A stretch of DNA of 10,455 nt from the NCBI GenBank assembly GCA_030671165.1, contig DAOVAG010000016.1, forward strand, positions 1 to 10,455. Reading direction: 5' to 3'. The position numbers were made by a program, and so were the translations under genes. The notes beneath the pieces are model-generated. The model made no database searches. It was not told the DNA's origin and saw only the letters and a list, made by a program, of their open reading frames with translations. Source of the stretch: Candidatus Bathyarchaeota archaeon (lineage in GTDB: Archaea > Thermoproteota > Bathyarchaeia > RBG-16-48-13 > GCA-020355125). Shown in pieces: positions 1 to 6,073 of this stretch (its first letter is position 1; every line of letters begins with the position of its first letter).

Positions 1-1
1 C

Positions 2-148
2 AATGTACATCAAGCCAGAAGATTGTCTAGTTTCATTGCACACCTTCATTATGGAAGAATTATTGAATTCTCAAAATCAGAAAAATTCTTTGCACAACCA
101 GAAAATAAGATAACACAAAAATTTGTTTCTGGAGAACTTCAATTTTAA
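2..148 (+). CDS. ABC transporter ATP-binding protein, C-terminal fragment (PstB-like or tungstate-type)
   Basis: Only the last 48 residues lie in the window; the gene enters from the left edge in frame 2 and ends at TAA 146-148. The fragment begins NVHQARRLS and continues through HYGRIIEF, SEKFFAQPENK and FVSGEL. This is the pattern after the switch histidine of ABC ATPases that serve oxyanion importers: a QAxR helix, a G-[RE]-[IL]-[IL]-E strand, then an F[FA]xxPxxxxTxxFxSG tail. PstB (phosphate) ends in much the same way, but the ARRL and FVSGEL elements also recall tungstate/molybdate ATPases (TupC/WtpC). Walker A, Walker B and the signature motif are outside the window, so the substrate cannot be decided. 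The protein would act on the cytoplasmic face of the membrane with a permease and a binding protein. The gene converges on nfo, 64 bases away. Confidence 0.8.
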   Translation, partial: NVHQARRLSSFIAHLHYGRIIEFSKSEKFFAQPENKITQKFVSGELQF

Positions 149-185
149 TATCATTATGAAAAAATAGCATGATAATGATAATTAA
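145..185. terminator. Hairpin between converging ABC ATPase and nfo genes
   Basis: TTAATATCATTAT (145-157) can pair with ATAATGATA-A-TTAA (172-185), giving a 13-bp stem with one bulged A and a 14-base A-rich loop. The left arm includes the ABC gene's stop codon. No long T-run follows the stem on the plus strand. On the minus strand the loop supplies six T residues (159-164), which suits archaeal T-tract termination of nfo. All pairs but two are A-T, so chance formation in AT-rich DNA is a real alternative. Confidence 0.35.
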
Positions 186-212
186 TCAAAAATTAGCTGG
201 AATTCTTTATAT

Positions 213-1067
213 TTATTTTGCTAATTTTCGAATTTGAGCAAGATTTTTAGAATCATCATTCTGACTATCTATCGGAGTTTCTAAAATTATTGGTAACTTA
301 CGAAAAATATCTGTGTGGAGTATGCTCCTGAAACCATTATTACCAATGTATCCTTTACCAATATGTTCATGTCGATCTATATGAGATGCCAATTTTCCTT
401 TCGAATCATTTGCATGAACAACCTTAAGCCTTTCCAAGTCAATTTCTTCTTCAAGTCTATCAATTGTTTCACCAATAGATGTAGTATTTCTTAGATCATA
501 ACCAGCTGCAAATGCGTGACATGTATCAAAACAAATTCCAAGTCTATGATTATCGGAAATTTGATCAATAATCTCTTGAATTTCCCTAAATGTTGAACCC
601 ATACTGTTCTTAGTACCCGCTGTGTTCTCAAGTAATAGAATTGCTTTTCCATTTGATGAATTGAAAGCTGTCGTTATAGCATTTGTAAGTTTTTTCAATC
701 CAATTCTTCTACCTTTTCCAAGGTGACTCCCCAAATGAATTACAATATATGAAATGTCAAGTCTATTGCACCTATTCAATTCTTCTACAAGAGACTTCAC
801 AGATTTCCTATATACGATCATATTTGGGCTAGAAAAATTTGGTAGATAAGGTATATGAGAGAATACTGGCTTCATCCCAGATTCATGTAGTTTTTTATTA
901 AATTTTATTATCTCATTAATTTGTAGAGTTCTTGATCTCCAGCTTCTTGGATTACTTGTAAAAATTTGAAATGTATTACATGTTTTTTCCTTTGCCCTGT
1001 CTACCGCTAAATTAATTCCATTAGATATTGAAACATGAAGCCCACATTTTATCTGATTAATATTCAA
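213..1067 (-). CDS. nfo: Endonuclease IV (AP endonuclease)
   Basis: Zinc-dependent class II AP endonuclease of base excision repair; it cuts the backbone 5' of abasic sites. At 284 residues it matches the E. coli enzyme (285). All the metal-ligand motifs of the family's TIM-barrel are visible: H71 (FSHIPY), H111 (VIHLGSH), E147 (LENTAG), D181 and H184 (DTCHAFAAGYD), H218 (VVHAND), D231 and H233 (DRHEHIGKG) and E263 (ILETP). The N-terminus GLHVSISNG is the usual first strand. The start is TTG, with GGTG six bases upstream; no ATG sits nearby in frame. It is read in the same direction as ridA, but a 150-base gap with a hairpin separates them, so it probably has its own promoter. It supplies the step after Nth or another glycosylase, and Nth is encoded 1.5 kb away. 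Confidence 0.95.
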   Translation of the reverse strand: MNINQIKCGLHVSISNGINLAVDRAKEKTCNTFQIFTSNPRSWRSRTLQINEIIKFNKKLHESGMKPVFSHIPYLPNFSSPNMIVYRKSVKSLVEELNRCNRLDISYIVIHLGSHLGKGRRIGLKKLTNAITTAFNSSNGKAILLLENTAGTKNSMGSTFREIQEIIDQISDNHRLGICFDTCHAFAAGYDLRNTTSIGETIDRLEEEIDLERLKVVHANDSKGKLASHIDRHEHIGKGYIGNNGFRSILHTDIFRKLPIILETPIDSQNDDSKNLAQIRKLAK

Positions 1068-1160
1068 AATTTACACCAGATATTTTTTAAAAATGTAATA
1101 ACATCAGACAAGATTTTCATTAATTACAAGTGATCAAATATTGTTAGAAAATAATATTGA

Positions 1161-1199
1161 TTGGCACACTAAAAATAAAAATCGGAGATAGTATGCCAA
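1161..1199 (-). terminator. Ten-base inverted repeat with T-tract loop downstream of ridA
   Basis: TTGGCACACT (1161-1170) and AGTATGCCAA (1190-1199) pair over ten bases with one non-Watson-Crick position (a G-U wobble in the ridA-sense RNA), around a 19-base loop. On the minus strand the loop carries TTTTTATTTTT (1171-1181), and the stem begins 18 bases after the ridA stop. Archaeal intrinsic termination depends mainly on T-tracts, so this probably ends ridA transcription. The arms hold more G and C than the surroundings, which argues against pure chance. The repeat also lies about 94 bases upstream of the nfo start, so an operator role for nfo is possible. Confidence 0.45.
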
Positions 1200-1217
1200 T
1201 TGATAAGTATATTTATG

Positions 1218-1619
1218 TTAAGAACTTGGAACTGCTGTTGCATCAATTTCTATTAAAAGTTCTGGTAAAGGTAGAGTTACTCCAACTGTAACACGACAAG
1301 GTGGATCCTCAGGAAAATAAGTCTTGAAAACTTCATTCATCCCAGCGAAATCTTTTACATCTTTCAAATAAACTGTGGTTTTAACTACATCTGCCATTGA
1401 TGATCCCGCTGCTTCTAAGACTGCTTTGACATTTTCCATTACTTGTGTGGTTTGTTCTTTAATTTCTCCTGGAACTAATTTACCAGTAGCATCAAAAGCG
1501 ACGAACCCTGCCACATAAATGACTCCGCCCGCTTTCACAGCTTGTGAATATATTGGGCGTGTTGAATTTGGGGCTTTTGTTACTGGTGCTTTGTCAGTTC
1601 TAATAATTACTTTATCCAT
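1218..1619 (-). CDS. ridA: RidA/YjgF/UK114-family enamine/imine deaminase
   Basis: Cytosolic trimeric enzyme family that hydrolyses reactive 2-aminoacrylate and related enamine/imine intermediates released by PLP enzymes such as threonine dehydratase. At 133 residues it is a single chorismate-mutase-like domain of normal size. Visible family marks are Y24 in RPIYSQA, GGVIYVAGFVAFD (31-43), the TTQVMENVKAVLEAAG helix (57-72), TTVYLKD (81-87), the catalytic arginine R109 in PPCRVTVGV, and E124 in LLIEIDATAV. The Arg-Glu pair that holds the imine substrate is therefore kept, which favours a true deaminase over the divergent YjgF subfamilies lacking it. The start is ATG with GGTGAG three bases upstream. 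An AT-rich element (ATAAATATT, 1651-1659) about 34 bases upstream is a candidate TATA box. The base composition looks a little less AT-rich than its neighbours, as in many well-expressed genes. Confidence 0.92.
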   Translation of the reverse strand: MDKVIIRTDKAPVTKAPNSTRPIYSQAVKAGGVIYVAGFVAFDATGKLVPGEIKEQTTQVMENVKAVLEAAGSSMADVVKTTVYLKDVKDFAGMNEVFKTYFPEDPPCRVTVGVTLPLPELLIEIDATAVPSS

Positions 1620-1650
1620 ATGCTCACCGAAAACTGTGAAGATAAAAAGA

Positions 1651-1659
1651 ATATTTATG
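1651..1659 (-). promoter_or_regulatory. Possible TATA box for ridA
   Basis: On the minus strand ATAAATATT lies about 32-40 bases before the ridA ATG. That would place transcription initiation a few bases before the GGTGAG site and give a short leader. In such AT-rich DNA the match is weak evidence. Confidence 0.25.
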
Positions 1660-1731
1660 TCTTAGCTTATTTGATTTCATATTGTCATAGTACCTTAGAT
1701 ACTGATATCTAAATCATAATTAGTAATTTAT

Positions 1732-2010
1732 CTATTCTAATCTCTTTATTATATGATATCCAAACTGTGTTTTTACAGGTTCTTTAGTAACTACATTTTT
1801 TTCTAAACTGAATGCAGCATTCTCAAATTCTTTAACCATTTGCCCCCGAGTGAACCATCCTAAATCGCCACCTCTTTTTTTTGAAGGACATGAAGAATAT
1901 TGCTTAGCAAGTTCAGAAAAATTTTCCCCTTTGTTTAGTCTCTCTAAAATATTAATTGCCTGTGAATGTTTCTCTACAAGAATATGTGCACAACGTATTT
2001 TATTACTCAT
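1732..2010 (-). CDS. Single-domain parvulin-type peptidyl-prolyl isomerase
   Basis: A 92-residue free-standing parvulin that catalyses cis-trans isomerisation of X-Pro bonds. It matches E. coli PpiC closely in size and landmarks: AHILVEKHSQA at the N-terminus, NFSELAKQYSSCPS, KRGGDLGWFTRGQMV, EFENAAF, and a C-terminal TQFGYHIIKRLE. These include the usual active-site histidines (AHILV and GYHII), the CPS cysteine position and the GQM/F residues. There is no signal peptide or Pin1-type WW domain. Similar small parvulins are known from Thaumarchaeota (CsPinA of Cenarchaeum, NmPin of Nitrosopumilus). I chose ATG at 2010 because GGAG lies 9 bases before it; an in-frame TTG at 2025 overlaps that ribosome site. 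The gene follows the 54-residue protein by 35 bases on the same strand, so the two are probably co-transcribed. Client proteins cannot be inferred. Confidence 0.93.
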   Translation of the reverse strand: MSNKIRCAHILVEKHSQAINILERLNKGENFSELAKQYSSCPSKKRGGDLGWFTRGQMVKEFENAAFSLEKNVVTKEPVKTQFGYHIIKRLE

Positions 2011-2045
2011 TATAATTTTCTCCAATTTTTTTCATATGTTTGTAA

Positions 2046-2210
2046 TTAGTTTCGTTTTATAGTTATAGTTGCATTTTTCCATTCATCAATATCATGAAGT
2101 GAACCAAGGATAGCAAATATAATATTTGACGTTATTCTCTCTACAAAACTATTCATTACAATATTCTTGCCGTCTACTTTCAATTCTAATTCTGTATTTA
2201 TAATGTTCAT
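2046..2210 (-). CDS. Conserved-looking 54-residue protein of unknown function
   Basis: I do not recognise this protein with certainty. It has two charged beta-like segments (MNIINTELELKVDGKNIVMN and ATITIKRN) flanking a helix, SFVERITSNIIFAILGSLHD. The pattern N-x-FVxRIxxNxI...SL suggests a compact beta-alpha-beta unit. From memory, short archaeal proteins with this outline exist, but I cannot name a family. The helix is amphipathic rather than a clean membrane segment. ATG at 2210 is preferred because GAGGT lies 9 bases upstream; an in-frame TTG at 2246 would extend it by 12 residues without such a site. It is the first gene of a likely unit with the parvulin (35-base gap) and is divergent from the 96-residue CxxC gene. 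Confidence 0.7.
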   Translation of the reverse strand: MNIINTELELKVDGKNIVMNSFVERITSNIIFAILGSLHDIDEWKNATITIKRN

Positions 2211-2303
2211 ATTTATGATACCTCTATTGACGTTTTGTAAAGACAATCAAAGTATAAGTCGTTCGTTATATTCTTCTAATATATTATAGGGTGAAACACT
2301 CTG
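2211..2303. promoter_or_regulatory. Divergent promoter region between the 54-residue gene and the CxxC-nth pair
   Basis: This 93-base spacer must hold promoters for both directions. On the plus strand AT-rich matter (TATATTATA, 2279-2287) directly precedes GGGTGA (2289-2294), which is 9 bases before the ATG of the 96-residue gene. On the minus strand GAGGT (2220-2224) serves the 54-residue gene. I cannot place the transcription starts. Confidence 0.5.
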
Positions 2304-2594
2304 ATGGCAAAGAATCCATTTGATAATATTGATATCAATGAAATCTTGGCTGAATATAATAAATATAGAAGTCCAGAAGTAACGGCAAAATTTCTTCGTT
2401 TTAAGGATGGAAAGCTGGTACTAGAATTTGAGGGAACTTTTTGTAATACATGTGGTTTCCATGATTATTTTGAAGATTTCATATATGAAATGAAGCGGTT
2501 AAACAAAATCGAATTGAAAGTAAATGATATCAAGGAAAGTGGTTTTCAGAAATTTATAGTGATATATTCAATTAGTGATAAGCCATCTCTATAA
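2304..2594 (+). CDS. Small CxxC protein, first gene of the nth unit
   Basis: This 96-residue protein has no name I can give with confidence. Residues 28-46 form a strand pair (AKFLRFKDGKLVLEFEG), followed by F-C47-N-T-C50-G, an acidic aromatic helix (HDYFEDFIYEMKRL, 53-66), and two more strands ending FQKFIVIYSI. The order strand, G-x-x-C-x-x-C, helix, strand is reminiscent of the NifU C-terminal (Fe-S scaffold) domain, where the paired cysteines bind an iron-sulphur cluster; the similarity is by pattern only. With just two cysteines, a metal or cluster site would need a dimer. A redox CxxC role is the alternative. The ATG follows GGGTGA by 9 bases. The nth frame begins 23 bases after its stop, so co-transcription is likely. 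No signal peptide or membrane segment is visible. Confidence 0.8.
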   Translation: MAKNPFDNIDINEILAEYNKYRSPEVTAKFLRFKDGKLVLEFEGTFCNTCGFHDYFEDFIYEMKRLNKIELKVNDIKESGFQKFIVIYSISDKPSL

Positions 2595-2617
2595 AATGGA
2601 CACTAGGCGTAGAACAT

Positions 2618-3283
2618 TTGAAGTACAATTTTCAAATAATTTTCAAACTAATCAAGAAAATGAATCGAAATATGCAAAATAATAATAGCACTGCTCTGAA
2701 AAATGAAAACCAGAAAAATGAGAGAGATCCATTCAGAATCTTAATAACAACTATACTCTCACAAAGGACGAGAGATGAAAACACAAGACAGGCATCACAA
2801 AAACTTTTTTCAAAATATCATGATGTTAAGAGTTTATCCAAGGCAAATGCTAAAGAAGTAGAGAGTTTAATTCAACAATCAGGATTCTATCGGACAAAAG
2901 CACGCTCTATAATATCTGTATCTAAGATCTTAGTCGATTGCTATAATGGAGAAGTACCTAGAGATTTTAATGAATTAATGGCACTGCCTTCTGTGGGTCG
3001 CAAAACTGCAAATTGTGTACTGGTATATGGTTTTCATGTACCAGCTATACCTGTAGATATACATGTTCACAGAATTTCCAATCGTTTAGGAATGGTTAAC
3101 ACAAATAAGCCAGAAGATACGGAGTTAAAACTACGAGAGCATATAGAAAGACGATTTTGGATAGAATTAAATGAAGAATTTGTTAAATTTGGTCAGAGAA
3201 TTTGTAAACCAGTTAAACCTAGATGTGCAATTTGTGATCTAAAAAAATGTTGCATTTGGTATAAAGACCAAAGAATGAAGTAA
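2618..3283 (+). CDS. nth: Endonuclease III, DNA glycosylase/AP lyase with 4Fe-4S cluster
   Basis: Bifunctional base excision repair enzyme that removes oxidised pyrimidines and nicks the resulting abasic site. The helix-hairpin-helix LPSVGRKTA (123-131) carries the catalytic lysine K129, and the catalytic aspartate is D147 in PVDIHVHRISNRLG. The C-terminal cluster ligands follow the classic C-x6-C-x2-C-x5-C spacing: C196, C203, C206, C212 (C211 is adjacent). RDPFRILITTILSQRTRDENT (36-56) is the usual substrate-binding N-terminal helix region. The length, 221, is close to that of E. coli Nth (211). The start is uncertain: TTG at 2618 has only a weak AGG upstream, and ATG at 2660 would trim 14 residues (KYNFQIIFKLIKK region) that look like the normal first helix, so I kept TTG. 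It lies downstream of the CxxC gene and converges on RPA with only 25 bases between the stops. Confidence 0.95.
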   Translation: MKYNFQIIFKLIKKMNRNMQNNNSTALKNENQKNERDPFRILITTILSQRTRDENTRQASQKLFSKYHDVKSLSKANAKEVESLIQQSGFYRTKARSIISVSKILVDCYNGEVPRDFNELMALPSVGRKTANCVLVYGFHVPAIPVDIHVHRISNRLGMVNTNKPEDTELKLREHIERRFWIELNEEFVKFGQRICKPVKPRCAICDLKKCCIWYKDQRMK

Positions 3284-3308
3284 TTACCTATTAAGAGAAC
3301 TATTGAAT

Positions 3309-4856
3309 TTATAGATAATGACTAATCAATCCTGACTTATCAGGTTGACTTGAATTATTTTCTATCACAATAAAAGAAGTTAGGTCATTAGATGACATTG
3401 ATAATTGATCAGCTGTTTTCGCCTTTGGTTGTACACCAATAACCCTAATTTTCATACCTGATTTCAAAGAAATTGCATCATTCGCAAGTGTTCTCCAAAA
3501 AGATAAATTCGCTCTTGAGTTATCATCATTCAAAATGATATTAGCTACTTTCACGGTTTCACCGTTGCTAAGTTGAATGTCATTCAAAAATGATTCTTCA
3601 ACAATTCCTTCAATAATAACTGGTCTAGATAAATTATTTAGATCATTAATTGATATCCGCTCTGGATAACCGGGTGGTTTAATATCAGTTATTTTAGGAT
3701 TTAATTTTATAACACCTAATTTACTGACACTTATGAATATTTCAGCAGCTTTTTCTTTTATTTGACTATTTTCTACAAGAAGAATATCGTCTTGATTTAT
3801 CTTATTCATAATATCAGTTTTCTCATCCCAAAGAAAAAGTCGTATCAGACCTGTATTATCTCCTACTAGTAAGGATCCATATTTACTAGTGCTTTCATCT
3901 CTTCTGTTGAATTCTCTAATTTTACCGCTATTTATTACTCTTACAAGTATTGCTGGGTTTGTTCCAGATTTTAGGTCAATGATTCTTGAAAAACTCAATT
4001 TAGTACTGGTTTTGGAGGTTTTACCCTTTAGTATAGTTACGGTGCTTCCTTTTCCTATATGAATTTCTGGTTTCTTAATTTTGTCTTCTCTTATTTGTGC
4101 TCTCATAATCTGTAGAATATCGCCAGGATTTATACCTCTTAATAATCCGACTTTGTTATTCCATGACACAAGGTTCATTGTTATTGTTCCGTCAGTAATA
4201 CTGGACCTAAGTACATTACCTTCCTCTTCATCCTGTTTAAAATTGATAATTTCAGGTTTTGAATTAACAGTTGCAATAATATTTACTTCTGTATCGTTTA
4301 TCTTTATATCATTAAGATTTTTAAAGAAATTTGATAATTCTGGAAATTCATTATCACCAAATTCTGAAGGTAATATTGTAATTTCACATCTATCTCCACA
4401 ATTTATTTCAGGAGCTCCAGTTAAATCTTCGCGAGTATAGGCATGTGAAAGATGAATTATTTTTCCTAAGATATCTCCTTCAGACGCTAATTGTTCAGCT
4501 TTTCCATTCCATAATACGCATCTTATTATTCCAGTTCTATCTGCTAATAGTATTCGTAATATTTTTCCAACATTACCATTTGATTTATTAAATTCTTTAA
4601 TTGGCCATAGAGATATGATTCTTGCAGACAGTGTAATATCATTTAAATTTGTGACAAGATCTTTCACTTTTATTTGATTGAAAGATTTACCATTTACCTT
4701 AACAAATAATTCCTGAGCAATAATTCTTGCAGCCCCTTCATCTGAGAGTAAGCCCTGAGCTTCTTTCTTCTTAGAATCTATTCGATCGACTATTTCCTTT
4801 TTTGTGAGGTCTTTTCTCTGTGTGATTATTTTGTCTATGATATTTTCAAGTTGCAT
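3309..4856 (-). CDS. Replication protein A-like ssDNA-binding protein with four OB folds
   Basis: Single-stranded DNA-binding protein for replication, recombination and repair. The 515 residues hold a helical N-terminal part (1-58) and four tandem OB folds at about 60-162, 180-277, 287-387 and 400-500. Each shows the family's strand pattern ending in a tryptophan: VLWN (114-117), LVSWN (229-233), LFLWD (340-344), LSFWR (451-455). Repeats of [DN]-x-T/S-G-x-I-R and GDI[LI] mark the first three. I see no CxxC zinc knuckle, unlike euryarchaeal RPA41-type and eukaryotic RPA70 proteins. The tail ends with a polar segment rich in Ser and Asn. The ATG follows AAGGAA, AGGA being 9 bases upstream. The gene starts 25 bases after the deacetylase stop on the same strand, so the two form a likely operon with the deacetylase first. 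Confidence 0.92.
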   Translation of the reverse strand: MQLENIIDKIITQRKDLTKKEIVDRIDSKKKEAQGLLSDEGAARIIAQELFVKVNGKSFNQIKVKDLVTNLNDITLSARIISLWPIKEFNKSNGNVGKILRILLADRTGIIRCVLWNGKAEQLASEGDILGKIIHLSHAYTREDLTGAPEINCGDRCEITILPSEFGDNEFPELSNFFKNLNDIKINDTEVNIIATVNSKPEIINFKQDEEEGNVLRSSITDGTITMNLVSWNNKVGLLRGINPGDILQIMRAQIREDKIKKPEIHIGKGSTVTILKGKTSKTSTKLSFSRIIDLKSGTNPAILVRVINSGKIREFNRRDESTSKYGSLLVGDNTGLIRLFLWDEKTDIMNKINQDDILLVENSQIKEKAAEIFISVSKLGVIKLNPKITDIKPPGYPERISINDLNNLSRPVIIEGIVEESFLNDIQLSNGETVKVANIILNDDNSRANLSFWRTLANDAISLKSGMKIRVIGVQPKAKTADQLSMSSNDLTSFIVIENNSSQPDKSGLISHYL

Positions 4857-4881
4857 AATGTAGATTCCTTATTATGAATTG

Positions 4882-5943
4882 TTACTGAAAAGCATTCCAA
4901 TAATCTTTTAAAATAATTTTAAGTTGTTCAATTCTGGATTCTATTTCTTTATCTACTGTAACTTCTTTTAAAGAAAAAGATTCTGAGATATTAAGTTGAT
5001 TCATTTCAGCCATTGTTGAAATTATACTTGATATAGTTTCAGACAGCGTTGTCAAGTTGTATCCTCCTTCAAGAACCATTGCAAGTCTGCTTTTGCAAAT
5101 TGATTCTGCGACTTGCATGATTTTTTCTGTCATTTTAATGTAATTGTTATTTGTAAACTGTAAATTTGCAATTGGATCTGAGGAATGTGCATCTTGACCT
5201 GCAGATACTAAGATTATCTCAGGTTTGAATTCTTTTGCTAAAGGGAAGAACAAATCATCAAATATTTTTTCATAATTGTTACCTGATGTTCCTGCTGGTA
5301 AAGGAAGATTGACTGTGTAACCTTTCCCTTCTCCTTTACCAATTTCTTCGATATAACCTGTACCTGGATATAGTGGCATCTGATGTGTAGAAAAATAAAG
5401 AACTGTTGGATCTTCATAGAAAATATCTTGGGTACCGTTTCCATGATGGACGTCCCAATCCATTATCATGAATCTTTTTAGTTCAAAATGTTTTCGTAAG
5501 TATTCAACAAGTAATGCTACATTATTGAAATAACAAAAACCACCTCCATAATTTCTTCCAGCATGATGTCCAGGTGGACGAATTAAACCAAAAGAGTTAC
5601 TTACCTTATTTTCTAAAATCATTTTACCAGCAAGTACTGCTCCACCAGCACTTAATTTTGCAATATCATAGGTTTTAGCTTGTATTGGTGTGTCAATGGA
5701 TAACATACCTCCACTATTACTCATATTTTGAACTTTCTCAATGTAGTCTTCTGTATGGACTAACATTAATTCTGCCTTGTTTAGTGGATCAGGATATGAT
5801 ATTGAGAGCTTGGGATTGTTTAGAAGACTTGCATCTTTCAAATGTTCTACTACTCTACTTACACGTTCAGGTCTCTCTGGATGGTCAAACCCTAAGTTAT
5901 GTTTAACATACTCTGGATGGTATACTAGGGCTGTTTTAGTCAG
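4882..5943 (-). CDS. Histone deacetylase-family amidohydrolase with CTG start
   Basis: Zinc-dependent arginase-fold deacetylase of the AcuC/HDAC/acetylpolyamine amidohydrolase superfamily, 353 residues from the CTG. Landmarks: GFDHPERPERV (18-28), RPPGHHAGR with the catalytic histidine pair H126-H127, GGGFCYFNNVA, MDWDVHHGNGTQ with zinc ligands D164 and H166, PLYPGTGY, SAGQDAHSSDP with the third ligand D251, and LEGGYN with the transition-state tyrosine Y295. All the catalytic residues are present. The first TTG (5841) would delete the HPERPERV segment. The frame is open and homologous for 34 codons upstream, and its only start-like codon is CTG 5941-5943, preceded by AGGAGGG (5951-5957) with 7 bases between. 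An in-frame stop lies at 5974-5976. The substrate may be acetyl-lysine or an acetylated small amine; sequence alone does not decide. It is followed by RPA after 25 bases. Confidence 0.93.
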   Translation of the reverse strand: MTKTALVYHPEYVKHNLGFDHPERPERVSRVVEHLKDASLLNNPKLSISYPDPLNKAELMLVHTEDYIEKVQNMSNSGGMLSIDTPIQAKTYDIAKLSAGGAVLAGKMILENKVSNSFGLIRPPGHHAGRNYGGGFCYFNNVALLVEYLRKHFELKRFMIMDWDVHHGNGTQDIFYEDPTVLYFSTHQMPLYPGTGYIEEIGKGEGKGYTVNLPLPAGTSGNNYEKIFDDLFFPLAKEFKPEIILVSAGQDAHSSDPIANLQFTNNNYIKMTEKIMQVAESICKSRLAMVLEGGYNLTTLSETISSIISTMAEMNQLNISESFSLKEVTVDKEIESRIEQLKIILKDYWNAFQ

Positions 5944-5950
5944 TGAATTG

Positions 5951-5957
5951 CCCTCCT
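5951..5957 (-). promoter_or_regulatory. Strong ribosome binding site deciding the deacetylase start
   Basis: The minus strand reads AGGAGGG, then CAATTCA, then CTG. It is the best anti-16S match in the window and sits at optimal spacing to the CTG and to no other start codon. Upstream in-frame codons back to TAA (5974-5976) include no ATG, GTG or TTG. Confidence 0.8.
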
Positions 5958-5996
5958 TGATTAAGATTAACTGTTATTGTAGATGTATATCGTTTG

Positions 5997-6011
5997 TTGA
6001 TTTAAAATCAA
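5997..6011. promoter_or_regulatory. 15-base palindrome in the deacetylase-RPA promoter region
   Basis: TTGATTT-A-AAATCAA is a perfect 7-base inverted repeat around one base, 54 bases upstream of the CTG start. Its core (TTTAAA on both strands) resembles an archaeal TATA element, so a dimeric repressor bound here could block TBP. No regulator gene is adjacent. AT-rich composition makes short palindromes fairly common. Confidence 0.3.
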
Positions 6012-6073
6012 TAATTATTTGTAACTATGAGTCTTTTTAAATGAATAATTTTACCTAAATTTTTATTAGATTA

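Noticed and set aside
2596..2682. Short frame from ATG 2596 (MDTRRRTFEVQ...) overlapping the nth start
   Set aside because: It is 28 codons, in a different frame from nth, without a ribosome site, and nth needs no frameshift to look complete.
4081..4440. Open frame antisense to RPA, with smaller ones antisense to lhr, usp and the deacylase
   Set aside because: Hydrophobic, composition-driven translations opposite strongly conserved coding sequence; no ribosome sites or family motifs.
5238..5444. Alternative-frame reading on the deacetylase strand
   Set aside because: It overlaps the catalytic core of an intact gene and shows no recognisable protein features.
4882..5841. Deacetylase starting at the TTG at 5841
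   Set aside because: It would remove the HPERPERV segment that is encoded in frame directly upstream, and there is no ribosome site in front of it.
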